Shown here: positions 8,585 through 16,626 of the stretch, in pieces
How positions within the stretch are numbered: position 1 is the first letter of the stretch
Layout of the letters: each line of letters opens with the position of its first letter
Assembly (NCBI GenBank): GCA_945957605.1
Contig: CAMFLR010000027.1
Coordinates: 30,334 to 94,333, forward strand
DNA: 64,000 bases
Direction of reading: 5' to 3'
From: an uncultured Isosphaeraceae bacterium
GTDB lineage: Bacteria > Planctomycetota > Planctomycetia > Isosphaerales > Isosphaeraceae
Position numbers and translations under genes: made by a program
Notes under the pieces: model-generated
What the model was told of the DNA's origin: nothing
Database searches by the model: none
Seen by the model: only the letters and a program-made list of their open reading frames with translations

Positions 8585-8775
8585 CACCGACACCTGGCTT
8601 GGTCTTTCCGGTTTATCTCGCGTAGCAGCTGCACAAGTATCTGCGAAGCGCTAGCCGCTGCCATAACCACCATCGAAACCATGGCGACCTTTTGGAAAAC
8701 GAGATTATTCCCGTCTCCAGCGTGCTTGGCCATCTGCTGCGCCTTCTCGGCGATATAGAGCGGATTATGGTTCAT
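8584..8775 (-). CDS. Small membrane protein of the lysis region (63 aa)
   Basis: A single hydrophobic helix (VAMVSMVVMAAASASQILVQLL, about residues 31-52) is flanked by polar ends with a basic C-terminus. The start follows the o-spanin stop directly (TGAATG) and the stop overlaps the next gene (TGATG), so it belongs to the same transcript. A second holin, antiholin or spanin accessory are all possible. No family is recognised. Confidence 0.5.
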   Translation of the reverse strand: MNHNPLYIAEKAQQMAKHAGDGNNLVFQKVAMVSMVVMAAASASQILVQLLREINRKDQARCR

Positions 8776-8874
8776 TCAAAGAGTGATAACGGCACAGTTC
8801 AGATTCGTTTGGGCGGAGAAGCAATTATTGTGGCCACACGCCGCGAGTAGCAATGCGAACGCCAGCCATTTCAT
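8776..8874 (-). CDS. o-spanin (Rz1-like lipoprotein), 32 aa
   Basis: A 32-residue frame starts with MKWLAFALLLAACGHNN, a signal peptide with a lipobox LAAC. Lipidation would fall on Cys13, leaving a mature peptide of 20 residues with two further cysteines. Its ATG overlaps the i-spanin stop by four bases (ATGA, 8871-8874), the typical arrangement of separate or overlapping Rz/Rz1 pairs. In lambda-like lysis the o-spanin sits in the outer membrane and joins the i-spanin to fuse the two membranes. The mature part is short and lacks the usual proline richness, so confidence is moderate. Confidence 0.65.
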   Translation of the reverse strand: MKWLAFALLLAACGHNNCFSAQTNLNCAVITL

Positions 8875-9311
8875 GGCGAGACCTTCGCGATAAACTTCTG
8901 CAACGAATCGAGCTGAATGGCCTGCTTCTGGCATACCTTCAAGAGATCAAGCCATCTTTCTTGGCTTCGCCCAGGAAATCGATGATCGCAGGCTTTTGCA
9001 TCAGGTCCGGCGGCGGTGACGGAGCTTGCGGGCAGAGGGTCGGTGCTGGGTGAGCGCAAGCGCTCAACGGCGCGATCATACAGAGCATCCAAAGCATCGG
9101 TTTTGAGTTGATAATCATGGTCTACCTCATTGCTGATTTGATACTGCTTCCGCTCAGTGACGATGACCGACTCAGCCTGGCTTGCAGCTTTTTTTTCCTC
9201 AGCCTCGCGGTCGAACACCGACTTGACGTGCCATCCGGCGAAATAACTGAGCGACGTCCATCCAATGAACGCCGCGAGAATACAGTAAACTTTAAGAACA
9301 GGATTCATCAT
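8871..9311 (-). CDS. i-spanin (Rz-like lysis protein)
   Basis: The 146-residue protein has one N-terminal membrane helix (VLKVYCILAAFIGWTSLSYFAGW, shown here as residues about 5-26 in two parts: VLKVYCILAAF and IGWTSLSYF). A long charged periplasmic region with helical stretches (KSVFDREAEEKKAASQAES) and two cysteines (ACDHR, KVCQKQA) follows. Topology, length and the lipoprotein gene overlapping its end fit the inner-membrane spanin subunit. GAGG precedes ATG 9311. It overlaps the holin candidate upstream by 20 bases. Rz proteins diverge strongly, so the call rests mainly on topology and context. Confidence 0.75.
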   Translation of the reverse strand: MMNPVLKVYCILAAFIGWTSLSYFAGWHVKSVFDREAEEKKAASQAESVIVTERKQYQISNEVDHDYQLKTDALDALYDRAVERLRSPSTDPLPASSVTAAGPDAKACDHRFPGRSQERWLDLLKVCQKQAIQLDSLQKFIAKVSP

Positions 9312-9498
9312 CTTTATCCTCGTGCGATGGGCTCCGAAGAACGGCCGCGATTACACCGCATATCGCGCACGCGACGAAGCAAAATGTTGCGTACGGTTTA
9401 TCAAGCTGCGTCCCCAGCACACCGATCGGCGCGCTGATACCGGCCCAGGTCGACGCGTGTTTTAACGAATCGAGCGGGCCGGTATGCAGTGGAATCAC
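9292..9498 (-). CDS. Putative holin (68 aa)
   Basis: Two hydrophobic segments (STWAGISAPIGVLG and ATFCFVACAICGVIAAVL) with a short polar link and a charged C-terminal tail (RSPSHEDKDDESC) match a class II holin. It lies directly before the i-spanin gene. The start appears to be GTG 9498, three bases after the stop of the preceding gene, suggesting translational coupling. The endolysin is not adjacent but lies near 15.2 kb in the same operon. Holins share little sequence, so this is an inference from topology and place. Confidence 0.55.
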   Translation of the reverse strand: MIPLHTGPLDSLKHASTWAGISAPIGVLGTQLDKPYATFCFVACAICGVIAAVLRSPSHEDKDDESCS

Positions 9499-9500
9499 GA

Positions 9501-9704
9501 TTAAGCCGTCTGTGCCTCGGGAGCAGGAGCAGATTCCGGTGCCGGAGCGGGAGTCGCGGCGAATTGAGCCAGAATACTGTCGAGCTTGGTGTTAACGCCG
9601 GACAAATCGACAGTGGTCCCACCGGTCGCTTTAATCGCTTCAACGTCAACTTTGATCGCCGAAACATCGGCGGCAATTGCCGCAACTTGATCTTCTAAAG
9701 TCAT
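9501..9704 (-). CDS. Small helical protein with Ala-Pro-rich tail (67 aa)
   Basis: ATG 9704 has GGAG seven bases upstream; the longer open frame to 9806 lacks support. Residues 1-25 (TLEDQVAAIAADVSAIKVDV) form a heptad-like coiled coil. The tail is TPAPAPESAPAPEAQTA. Proteins of this build are common between tail-fibre and lysis genes in phages, where they may be minor virion or scaffolding parts. The function cannot be stated. Confidence 0.6.
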   Translation of the reverse strand: MTLEDQVAAIAADVSAIKVDVEAIKATGGTTVDLSGVNTKLDSILAQFAATPAPAPESAPAPEAQTA

Positions 9705-9806
9705 GAGTAATCTCCATATCTTAAAGGGTTTGCACAAGGATTCACGTTTCATATTCATCCCACCTGATTGCAACCAGAACTTACTACAAACAACATTCAA
9801 GCGCAA

Positions 9807-10082
9807 CTATTCTTCGACGACGCAGATAAAAGAATCCTGCAGGATCCTGCCGCCCGAAGTGGTAATCGTATTGGTGATCGTGTAAGCCGTGAGTGCCAGA
9901 CCACCTTCCAGCCAAACGGTGGTTGTCGTATCGGTATTCGAGAATTGGTTAAGCGTAAGCCCAGACGGAATTGCCTCCCAGCTTGCGTCGGTGATCGTGT
10001 CGGCACCCAAGCCGCGTGTAGCCCAGTTGAGCGAGAAATCTTCGTATTCGGCGGCGGTCTTGGTGACAACTGTGCTGGACAT
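9807..10082 (-). CDS. Phage fibre-tail adaptor / Ig-like virion protein (91 aa)
   Basis: The sequence runs as an all-beta domain: EDFSLNWATRGLGADTIT, VWLEGGLALTAYTITNTITT, then a last strand. The pattern of a tryptophan-containing start, the repeated TYTVTNTI-like strand and the ISTSGGR-like turn matches a small family I recall annotated as phage fibre-tail adaptor. It ends the run of tail genes before the lysis cassette and would be part of the distal tail or fibre attachment. Confidence 0.65.
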   Translation of the reverse strand: MSSTVVTKTAAEYEDFSLNWATRGLGADTITDASWEAIPSGLTLNQFSNTDTTTTVWLEGGLALTAYTITNTITTSGGRILQDSFICVVEE

Positions 10083-10089
10083 AGCTCTT

Positions 10090-10440
10090 CTAGTTCATGG
10101 TTGAAATGGGAGTTGCATTAAGAGTTCGCGAGGTCCAGGTGGCCGCGAGCACTCCGCTCGGCGGCACGCTGATTGATCGCGTTTGGCTCGTCGCCGTAAG
10201 TGCTGGTTTTGCCGGGACGAAAATGATCGACGCCGAGTAGGCTACTGCAAGAGAACGCGCGGCCCACGACGACGCGAGTGCCCTGCTCTGCGAGTTTGCT
10301 GTGAGAAGCGAGATCAGAGCAGCAACGTCGAGTGCCGTTAGTTCATGGCTGACGTCGATGATCCGCTCGAATGGGGTGACGACCACCCGCGTGCGAAACG
10401 CGCGAAAATACCCGGCCGCGAAATAGCCGCTTTGAAACAT
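10090..10440 (-). CDS. Hypothetical virion protein (116 aa)
   Basis: The N-terminus (MFQSGYFAAGYFRAF) is aromatic-rich, the remainder Ala/Ser/Thr-rich with alternating hydrophobics as in small beta-structured tail proteins. The start at ATG 10440 follows the previous stop by one base. Its place among fibre genes suggests a virion part. No family is recognised. Confidence 0.6.
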   Translation of the reverse strand: MFQSGYFAAGYFRAFRTRVVVTPFERIIDVSHELTALDVAALISLLTANSQSRALASSWAARSLAVAYSASIIFVPAKPALTATSQTRSISVPPSGVLAATWTSRTLNATPISTMN

Positions 10441-10441
10441 A

Positions 10442-11044
10442 TCAGTTCAGATCGGTCACGATCGTTGTCCGGTCGCCGGTTGATTCGTTCACGGTTGCGG
10501 TGACGCGCGGCTTGGAGTCAGCTACGGCGTTGCGAATGACTTCGGTTCCCGTGCCTGAGCCGGAAATCTTGCCGCCAAGCACGGCCGACATCAGCCGGAG
10601 CGATTGACGCGGCGTAAGCCCATTCTCGACGCCATCGGCGTAATCCAAGAGAGCATTGGCGTTGTCTTGCGCCGTTGGAATGGTGCTGCCCGTATCGACA
10701 ACGGTCGAAGCGGCCGATTGAATTAAAAGCACCTGCACGCCCGACGTGTAAGCTACCGGGTCGCCTGCGAGTCCTCCGACGAGGTTGCCTCCGGCGACTT
10801 TGGCGACGTAAGCACCCTGCCAGAAATTGAGTTGCCAGTTCCCCAGTAGTTCGACGGTGATACCGACGGCGACGCCTGATCCGAGGGATTCTTTTCCACT
10901 GGCGCTGGCAATTTGGGGGAAGACGATTCCATTGGCTGATGCCTCCTCGGCTCGAATGCTGTTGATCAAATCCTGGCAGTCGACCGCCGTCTGCGGATTG
11001 ACCACATTGATGAGCGAGGCGTTGAAATCGAACGTGTACGACAC
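10442..11044 (-). CDS. Hypothetical virion protein (200 aa)
   Basis: GTG 11044 is the likely start, nine bases after the previous stop. Residues 1-60 (FNASLINVVNPQTAVDCQD, then FPQIASASGKESLGSGVAVG) are compatible with a beta-sandwich. A later segment resembles a trimeric-fibre or head-fibre element (NFWQGAYVAKVAGGNLVGG). The last third (TPRQSLRLMSAVLGGKISG) resembles tail proteins of other phages, with a final beta hairpin (TGDRTTIVTDL). Probably part of the adsorption apparatus; its specific role is unknown. Confidence 0.6.
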   Translation of the reverse strand: MSYTFDFNASLINVVNPQTAVDCQDLINSIRAEEASANGIVFPQIASASGKESLGSGVAVGITVELLGNWQLNFWQGAYVAKVAGGNLVGGLAGDPVAYTSGVQVLLIQSAASTVVDTGSTIPTAQDNANALLDYADGVENGLTPRQSLRLMSAVLGGKISGSGTGTEVIRNAVADSKPRVTATVNESTGDRTTIVTDLN

Positions 11045-11053
11045 GCGGCCCTG

Positions 11054-12745
11054 CTAGCTGACGATGGCATCGTTGCTGCGTATGGCCGAGACGCTCAATC
11101 CTGCTGACGTGACGGTTCCCGTCGATTCATAGGGAAGGATCGACGCCCCTGCTCCACCGTACTTGCGCACGCGGACGATCACGGGAATGCTCGACGCGTA
11201 AATCAGGCTGTTGCTCGCGGTCGTGCTGCCAGCGGTCGTGTCAATGAGCGGAACGAATGCGTTAGTGCCTGCCGAGTACGACGCGGATAGCGTGGTTGCG
11301 TTGAGCGTGAAGGTGCTGCCCGACCAGCTTGAATAGGGGTACAGGTCGAACAGCTTGGTCGAGGTATTGAAGATGCGAACCCAGCCAGATGGCGGATCGT
11401 CGCTGCTGATCGACCCGGAGATAACGACGGTGCCGTTGCCGGAGTTATTGCCCGACGCCAGCGTGTACTGAGCCGTATTCACGAGCCCGCTGCTGGTGCG
11501 TGCGACGAAGACGCGGTCGCCGGAGACTACCGAATTGACCGCTACGCTGACGATGTTGGGCGGAATCTGCGAAGAGCCGTCGTCGGCGATGAGCTGGTAG
11601 TTTTGCAAGTCGGTCGTTTTGAGCGAGGCCGTATCGAGCCAGACACCTTGCGCTCCGAAGAATTTGCCACCGGCGAACGTACCGAACGGCGCGGCGGCGA
11701 TTGGCGTGTAACCGGTGAGTCCCAGGAAAAGCTGCCCCTGCGTGCCGTTGGTCAGACTCGTCGAGGTCATCCCCCGCTCGGTGATGTATTGAAGATATTC
11801 ATACATCTGCTGCACGGTGTACGTTCCCGGCACGGCCTGGCTGATGACCAGATCGTAATTCTTCGCGCCGTTGCCATTGTTCAAGTTCTTGCTCACCGTG
11901 CCGTAGGTCAGGGTGATCCCGGTGAATCCGGAAATCGTGCCCGACGAATCGACTATCGACGTGTCCACCGAGGTCGAAATCGGGACCGGCGTGCGGCCAC
12001 CGCCTGACAGGCTGGTTGTGAAATAGTTAAACGTGTTGCCGAACTCGCGTGCGAAGATCGTCACGTTGCCCGAGTTCAAGGTGGTTCCCAACCGTTTGAT
12101 GACCAGGCAGAGATCGATATGGCCGGTGCTCCAGTAAGACGGGATCAGCGTGTTCGTCCCCTGCTGGATATAAAGCTGCGTGCCGGTCTGAAGCGGAGAA
12201 CCCAGCGTGTAGACGTTGGAGAACAACGACTCCCCCGTCGTCGCAGCGGCCGACATGGTGCCCGCGCCTGTGCCCGAGGTGATCGTGACGCCCAAGGCGC
12301 TTGCCCAGGAGCCGGAATTGCCCCGCACCCACCAGTTGCGCGCCGTATTGTCGTAAGCGAGCAACGTTCCAGAATTCCCCGACGCGGTGACGGTTTTACC
12401 GAGATCGCCGGAAACCGCGCTGGTATAACCGCTGGAAGCGAAATTGAGGAGGTAAACGCCCTGCGGACTCGACGTGTTGTAGACGGTGTTGTCCCAGCCA
12501 ACGGTCTTTAACCCGCCACCGTTGATATATTGCAGCGACGGCTCATCAATGAACCATCCGTTGACGAAGTTGTAGTCGGTCGGGGTGTTGGCGGACATGG
12601 GTGGCTTGAACTGCATGTAGCCCGAGCCGGAAAAGACGTTTTCCAGGTACGAGTAGAGCGCGTTGGCACTGTAAACCGTGGTTCCCGAACTGTGTGTGAC
12701 GCGGTAATTGGTGGTGTCGATGGTGAAGTCGGCGGAAATGGGCAA
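11054..12745 (-). CDS. Large beta-rich tail or adsorption protein (563 aa)
   Basis: The start is a TTG at 12745, supported by AGGAGG six bases upstream. The protein is low in charge and rich in Ser, Thr, Gly and aromatic residues with many short beta strands, as in receptor-binding or adhesin-type tail proteins. The N-terminal part (ADFTIDTTNYRVTHSSG, ALYSYLENVFSG) resembles an assembly domain that could attach it to the baseplate. No depolymerase active site can be recognised. Confidence 0.65.
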   Translation of the reverse strand: MPISADFTIDTTNYRVTHSSGTTVYSANALYSYLENVFSGSGYMQFKPPMSANTPTDYNFVNGWFIDEPSLQYINGGGLKTVGWDNTVYNTSSPQGVYLLNFASSGYTSAVSGDLGKTVTASGNSGTLLAYDNTARNWWVRGNSGSWASALGVTITSGTGAGTMSAAATTGESLFSNVYTLGSPLQTGTQLYIQQGTNTLIPSYWSTGHIDLCLVIKRLGTTLNSGNVTIFAREFGNTFNYFTTSLSGGGRTPVPISTSVDTSIVDSSGTISGFTGITLTYGTVSKNLNNGNGAKNYDLVISQAVPGTYTVQQMYEYLQYITERGMTSTSLTNGTQGQLFLGLTGYTPIAAAPFGTFAGGKFFGAQGVWLDTASLKTTDLQNYQLIADDGSSQIPPNIVSVAVNSVVSGDRVFVARTSSGLVNTAQYTLASGNNSGNGTVVISGSISSDDPPSGWVRIFNTSTKLFDLYPYSSWSGSTFTLNATTLSASYSAGTNAFVPLIDTTAGSTTASNSLIYASSIPVIVRVRKYGGAGASILPYESTGTVTSAGLSVSAIRSNDAIVS

Positions 12746-12754
12746 GGCGGCCTC

Positions 12755-13006
12755 CTAGGCTGGTACGGATGCGGCGGGGGGAAAGTAGCGGTCGAGCAAT
12801 TGAAGATTCGCCCAATTGGCGATTTCCTCATCAGTGAGATTCTCCCTAACGAGCACATGCCGGAAGCGGAAGCGCTCATCGTCGGCGAGCATCCCGGCGC
12901 ATGCGATCATCGCCCGGATTTGCGCCTCGGTGAGCGAATCAGGGTCAAGCGTAAGGCATTCCATGAAGGTCTGGTAGGCGTCGGCAGGTGCGGCGTATTT
13001 GGACAT
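12755..13006 (-). CDS. Hypothetical protein (83 aa), tail cluster
   Basis: A mostly helical small protein (YQTFMECLTLDPDSLTEAQI, RENLTDEEIANWANLQLL). Unlike its beta-rich neighbours it is acidic and helical, which suggests a chaperone or adaptor for one of the adjacent fibres. It sits between the 563-aa protein and the 129-aa virion protein in the same transcript. Family unknown. Confidence 0.6.
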   Translation of the reverse strand: MSKYAAPADAYQTFMECLTLDPDSLTEAQIRAMIACAGMLADDERFRFRHVLVRENLTDEEIANWANLQLLDRYFPPAASVPA

Positions 13007-13007
13007 G

Positions 13008-13397
13008 CTAATTTCCTATGGTGTCGAGGACTTGTGAGACATAAACTTTATTTATGCCGTTGCTGAGGTTGGCAAAGATCGTGAAAGGTTGGTACTTGGT
13101 CGCGCCGTAGCCACGCACGCGAATCTCGGTGAGCATCGGGTTGGTGTAGCCCGGCACATTGGTCAGCGTGATGTCGCCGGTTCCGCTCTGCGTGCCGCTG
13201 GCGATGACGTTGGCCAGATTGCTCGCCTGAGCCAGCCAGTAATTCGAGCCGTTGGCCACGTTTTGCAAGACGACCGTGCAATAAAAAACGGGGTCGGTGA
13301 GCAATCGCTGCGCACTCATCAACCGGCCGCCGCTGGGCGATGAAAAGCTAGTGGGTAGCGTATAGCCGACCGCATTGAGCGAGAAATAGTTCGACAT
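13008..13397 (-). CDS. Hypothetical virion protein (129 aa)
   Basis: An all-beta, low-charge protein (YWLAQASNLANVIASGTQSG, EIRVRGYGATKYQPFTIFA). The arrangement resembles a single Ig-like or carbohydrate-binding-like domain used in fibres. The ATG at 13397 lies directly after the stop of the 589-aa gene. It is likely a tail-tip or fibre component. Confidence 0.6.
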   Translation of the reverse strand: MSNYFSLNAVGYTLPTSFSSPSGGRLMSAQRLLTDPVFYCTVVLQNVANGSNYWLAQASNLANVIASGTQSGTGDITLTNVPGYTNPMLTEIRVRGYGATKYQPFTIFANLSNGINKVYVSQVLDTIGN

Positions 13398-13398
13398 A

Positions 13399-15168
13399 CT
13401 AGACGAGGGCGAAATCGGGATCGACGAAGTAAAAATCGGTGCTCAGTGATGCCGTGCGCGTGCTCTTGAGCGTCACCAGGACTTCGGTCCATTGCTTCAC
13501 GGCAGTCGGCGTGGTGATCGCGATATTGAACTTGTTGTAATTGAGCGCGCCGTACACCGTGGTCGACCAAGGGGCGGTTGACGTGGTGAGATTAGAGGCG
13601 GAAAGCGGCGTGTACGTGGTGAGGTTCTTCGCGAGGCTCGTTGAATTATCGATGTAGCAGACCTCGATCCACCAATCCTGAGCGGTCGGCGTACCGTAAG
13701 AATTGTTGATGAGTAGTTCGACCGTGATCGTGCGCGTGGCCGCCGATTGCGTGGCGAGCTTGCGCATCGGGAACACTTTGCCGGGATTGCCTTTGGAGCA
13801 TGTCCGTGGGAAGACCTTGAGCGACCAGGCCGTGCCATCGGGAAGGGTCGAATTGAGCGTAGGATAGTTCTGCCCCGTCCGCCACGAAGCGCTGAGCGTT
13901 TGGCTCTCGTACGCGAAATCCTGATCGCCGCTGGGAATGCCGGAGACAAACATCTCGACATTCTGGTAATTGCTGTAGCCGGACGTGGAGGCGTTGGGAT
14001 TAACGAGCTGAAGGCTTCCCGTGTCGAATTTGTCGAAGGTGACCGACCAATTATCAGCGACGAGGGCGGCGGTGGCGGTGTTGAGCAGATACGAGGTCGA
14101 GAGCGAGTTCAGCACGCGGCCACCATTGAAGGCGACCTTGCCGCCGCTGCTATTGGTCTGGAACAACGACCCACCGGATGCGAAACCGTTGAGATCGAAA
14201 TTGCAGCCGTTAAACTCGCCAAGGCCGCCGAAGCCGAGATTGATATTGCCGGTTGTATTCGACGACGGAATGACGAAATCGCAGCTATTGAACACATAAT
14301 GTCCATTGTTACCGGAATTCACCAAGGTCAGGGTGACGGGATTGGATGTGCCGGTGGATGTGCCCAAAACTATTTGATTATTCGTCCAGACGTTGCTTGC
14401 GCCAACAAAGAGACCGGCGGAACCGCCAGTCGTCTGCGTGCTCTTCCAGACAAGCGCGTCCTGCACGGCGCAATAGAAATTGTGATAATCCTTGAAGATT
14501 AGGGCGTTCGCAATCGCCGTGGTGATCGTGAGGATGCCATTGCTTGCAGCCCAAACGGTTCCGTTGTCGGCGACCCAAAGGATGGGAGAAGTCACCGTCG
14601 GTGTCGTGCTGAAGGTTACGGCGGAGCCAATCGAGACGCTGAGATTCGAGCCGCTCGCATAAGTACGCATATAAACAATGTCGCCCGCGGCCGGGTTGCC
14701 GTTGACGCTCGCGTTCGTACCAGCAAAGCAAGTGAGCAGGTTATTCCACGCTCCCGATGTCCCAGCGACCGCCGTGGCGAATGAGGTGAATCCGGTCAGG
14801 CTGGAAAAAAGACTGGGTGATGAGGTCCCCTGTGCCAGCGCAATCGCCGCCGATGCGCCCCCTGCCGTTGAGGTGCAGACCAGATCGCCGCCCACAATGG
14901 CGAAGGATGCTGTTGCGCCGATCGCCGTGTTCATGAGCGCGATGATCGCGGTGTAGGTCAGCGTCGCGGCCGTGGTGATCGAATATTGCGTCGATGCGCC
15001 GCCATTGATCGCGACTTTGAAATAGTACGTCGTGCTCGCAGACAGCCCTGTCGAGGATGCGCCGGTGAGCCCCGTTAAGCCGCATCCCTGATAACCTTGC
15101 GTGGCCGCGCCCGAGGCAAGCCCATCGCCGTTGACGGTCTGCGAGGTATCGACGTATTTATTGGCCAT
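13399..15168 (-). CDS. Large beta-structured tail protein (589 aa)
   Basis: A low-complexity beta-rich protein. It starts MANKYVDTSQTVNGDG and has an early repeat-like region with TTYYFKVAINGGAST. Its middle consists of short strands (NGNNGHYVFNSCDFVI, LGEFNGCNFDLNG) whose spacing fits a right-handed beta-helix. It ends with a separate domain (TWTEVLVTLKS-like, reading WTEVLVTLKSTRTAS). This build suits a tailspike or fibre. It follows the endolysin gene by two bases. Confidence 0.65.
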   Translation of the reverse strand: MANKYVDTSQTVNGDGLASGAATQGYQGCGLTGLTGASSTGLSASTTYYFKVAINGGASTQYSITTAATLTYTAIIALMNTAIGATASFAIVGGDLVCTSTAGGASAAIALAQGTSSPSLFSSLTGFTSFATAVAGTSGAWNNLLTCFAGTNASVNGNPAAGDIVYMRTYASGSNLSVSIGSAVTFSTTPTVTSPILWVADNGTVWAASNGILTITTAIANALIFKDYHNFYCAVQDALVWKSTQTTGGSAGLFVGASNVWTNNQIVLGTSTGTSNPVTLTLVNSGNNGHYVFNSCDFVIPSSNTTGNINLGFGGLGEFNGCNFDLNGFASGGSLFQTNSSGGKVAFNGGRVLNSLSTSYLLNTATAALVADNWSVTFDKFDTGSLQLVNPNASTSGYSNYQNVEMFVSGIPSGDQDFAYESQTLSASWRTGQNYPTLNSTLPDGTAWSLKVFPRTCSKGNPGKVFPMRKLATQSAATRTITVELLINNSYGTPTAQDWWIEVCYIDNSTSLAKNLTTYTPLSASNLTTSTAPWSTTVYGALNYNKFNIAITTPTAVKQWTEVLVTLKSTRTASLSTDFYFVDPDFALV

Positions 15169-15170
15169 GA

Positions 15171-15620
15171 CTAATCGATGTTGTTATAGAATTCATGCTG
15201 CTGGTTAGTATAACAAGGGGTCTTGCCGACCGCCCATGAGGCGTAAGTGCCGATGACTTTATAGTGCGTACTATTCATCGTCCGGTCGTCCAATTCGCCT
15301 CCGCAGGCCTGTTGAGCGATGTCGAGTGCCTGGCGAAAAATTGCCATGCCAATATTGAGGTTTTGGATAATCGGCAGGTTGGGATCGCCGGGTGTCCAGC
15401 AGCTAAACTGGTACACGCCATGCCAATTTGCCGTACACGCCGATGCATCTGTACCATCGCCAAACAGCGGATGGTTTTTGCTGTGTGCCGCGACATACGA
15501 TGCCGCGATGTCGGCTCGATTTACAATCACGCAGGCGACGTCGGCCATGCCGGACTGGCCTTGGCTTCTTGCTTCGCCGCAAATCGTCCTCGCGACGGTA
15601 TCCACATTGATGTCAGTCAT
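15171..15620 (-). CDS. Endolysin, SleB/CwlJ-type cell wall hydrolase (149 aa)
   Basis: The protein matches the Hydrolase_2 family. It has an N-terminal TICGEARSQGQSGM with the catalytic glutamate (Glu16), VACVIVNRADIA, and the conserved YQFSCWTPGDPN. In this family the enzyme cuts the glycan strand of peptidoglycan. There is no signal peptide, so release would need the holin. Its ATG overlaps the stop of the upstream gene (15617-15620). It lies in the fibre gene cluster rather than next to the spanins. It could be the lysis enzyme or a virion-borne hydrolase. Confidence 0.85.
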   Translation of the reverse strand: MTDINVDTVARTICGEARSQGQSGMADVACVIVNRADIAASYVAAHSKNHPLFGDGTDASACTANWHGVYQFSCWTPGDPNLPIIQNLNIGMAIFRQALDIAQQACGGELDDRTMNSTHYKVIGTYASWAVGKTPCYTNQQHEFYNNID

Positions 15621-16051
15621 TTATCGCCTCCCAGAAAGAACACGCCAAAGTTTTTAAGAAAGTTCATGCCATGGCCGCTTGCCACGGCGAACGCCAGAGA
15701 AACGCAGATAATCGCACCGCCGAGAATGAAGCGTTTGCTCTTATTCAACGTCTCGGCGAAGCTCATCGTCGATTGCAGCGACTTCACCTCGTCGTTGTCG
15801 TCCATCGACACATTGAAGAGCCGTTTGAGCATTTCGGCGCTGCGGTTGCTCGACTCCTTGACGGCTTCATCCTTGTAGCGAACCAGCATCGGTTCCATGC
15901 GGGCAATGATCTTGTCAGTGAGGTCGCGGTCGCGTTCGCGCAGGTTGAATTCGAGATCATCGAATCGTTTATCGAACTTTTCCGTCAGATTGTTGATCGC
16001 TCGGTTCGTAACGACAATGATGAGATTTTCTATATCGCTCTTCTCGGTCAC
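15617..16051 (-). CDS. Coiled-coil membrane-anchored protein (144 aa)
   Basis: GTG 16051 overlaps the preceding stop as GTGA and is preferred to the longer frame. Residues about 20-90 are strongly charged and helical (KFDKRFDDLEFNLRERDRDL). A C-terminal membrane helix (RFILGGAIICVSLAFAVASG) follows, and a short end (NFLKNFGVFFLGGDK). Such a coiled coil with a C-terminal anchor could be a lysis regulator, holin partner or superinfection factor. It is directly coupled to the endolysin gene, which favours a lysis role. Confidence 0.6.
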   Translation of the reverse strand: MTEKSDIENLIIVVTNRAINNLTEKFDKRFDDLEFNLRERDRDLTDKIIARMEPMLVRYKDEAVKESSNRSAEMLKRLFNVSMDDNDEVKSLQSTMSFAETLNKSKRFILGGAIICVSLAFAVASGHGMNFLKNFGVFFLGGDK

Positions 16052-16626
16052 TGACACACCAGCGCAGTCAGAGTTCCAAGCAATCCACCAACTAGGTATT
16101 CCGATGACGCGACAGGGTTTTGCTTCCAGAGATACCCCGATACCAAATAAGGGACGCCGAAGAGGAGTGTGAACAGACCATAAAACGCATTGGCGGGATG
16201 ATCGGTAATCACTGCCAACCCCGCCACATAGGCGCCGAAGAGCGACATGCGCAATCCCATGGCAACCGTTCCCCATAAACGTAACGGCATGGCGGGAAGC
16301 TTCGCCATCACCCAGTCGACCGGTGCGAACGCCGGCTTCATGATGTCTGTTGGATTACCAACTGCGGCGCTCCAGTAATTGTCCCAAGCAAAGATGTCCG
16401 CGAGCATCAGGCTTGCGAGCGACCAAAGAAACACTGGAACCTGATGCATCGTCGAGTTCAAAACGGCCGTGCACATCGCCATGCCCAGGCAAGCAGCCAG
16501 CCGGCCGACGGTCGTCGAACTCGTGAGGTCATAAATCCGTGAGCCGCGCATGCGATTGAGAATCGCGAAGGCCGCGATCGTCAGGCCAACTCCGGCCAGC
16601 CCATACCAATTCGCAGCGTTATACAT
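16048..16626 (-). CDS. Multi-span membrane protein (192 aa)
   Basis: At least five hydrophobic segments are visible, for example LAGVGLTIAAFAIL, VGRLAACLGMAMCTAVL, FLWSLASLMLADIFAW, MSLFGAYVAGLAVI and FYGLFTLLFGVPYLVSGYL. It lies between a tailspike gene and the coiled-coil/endolysin pair. The repeated gene overlaps place it in a possible second lysis module. It may be a large holin or a phage membrane protein of other use. Confidence 0.65.
   Translation of the reverse strand: MYNAANWYGLAGVGLTIAAFAILNRMRGSRIYDLTSSTTVGRLAACLGMAMCTAVLNSTMHQVPVFLWSLASLMLADIFAWDNYWSAAVGNPTDIMKPAFAPVDWVMAKLPAMPLRLWGTVAMGLRMSLFGAYVAGLAVITDHPANAFYGLFTLLFGVPYLVSGYLWKQNPVASSEYLVGGLLGTLTALVCQ

Noticed and set aside
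13747..14502. Long plus-strand open frame (251 aa) opposite a tail gene
   Set aside because: It lies fully antisense to the 589-aa tail protein, is highly charged with no domain, and has no ribosome site. The GC-rich tail genes produce many such shadows.
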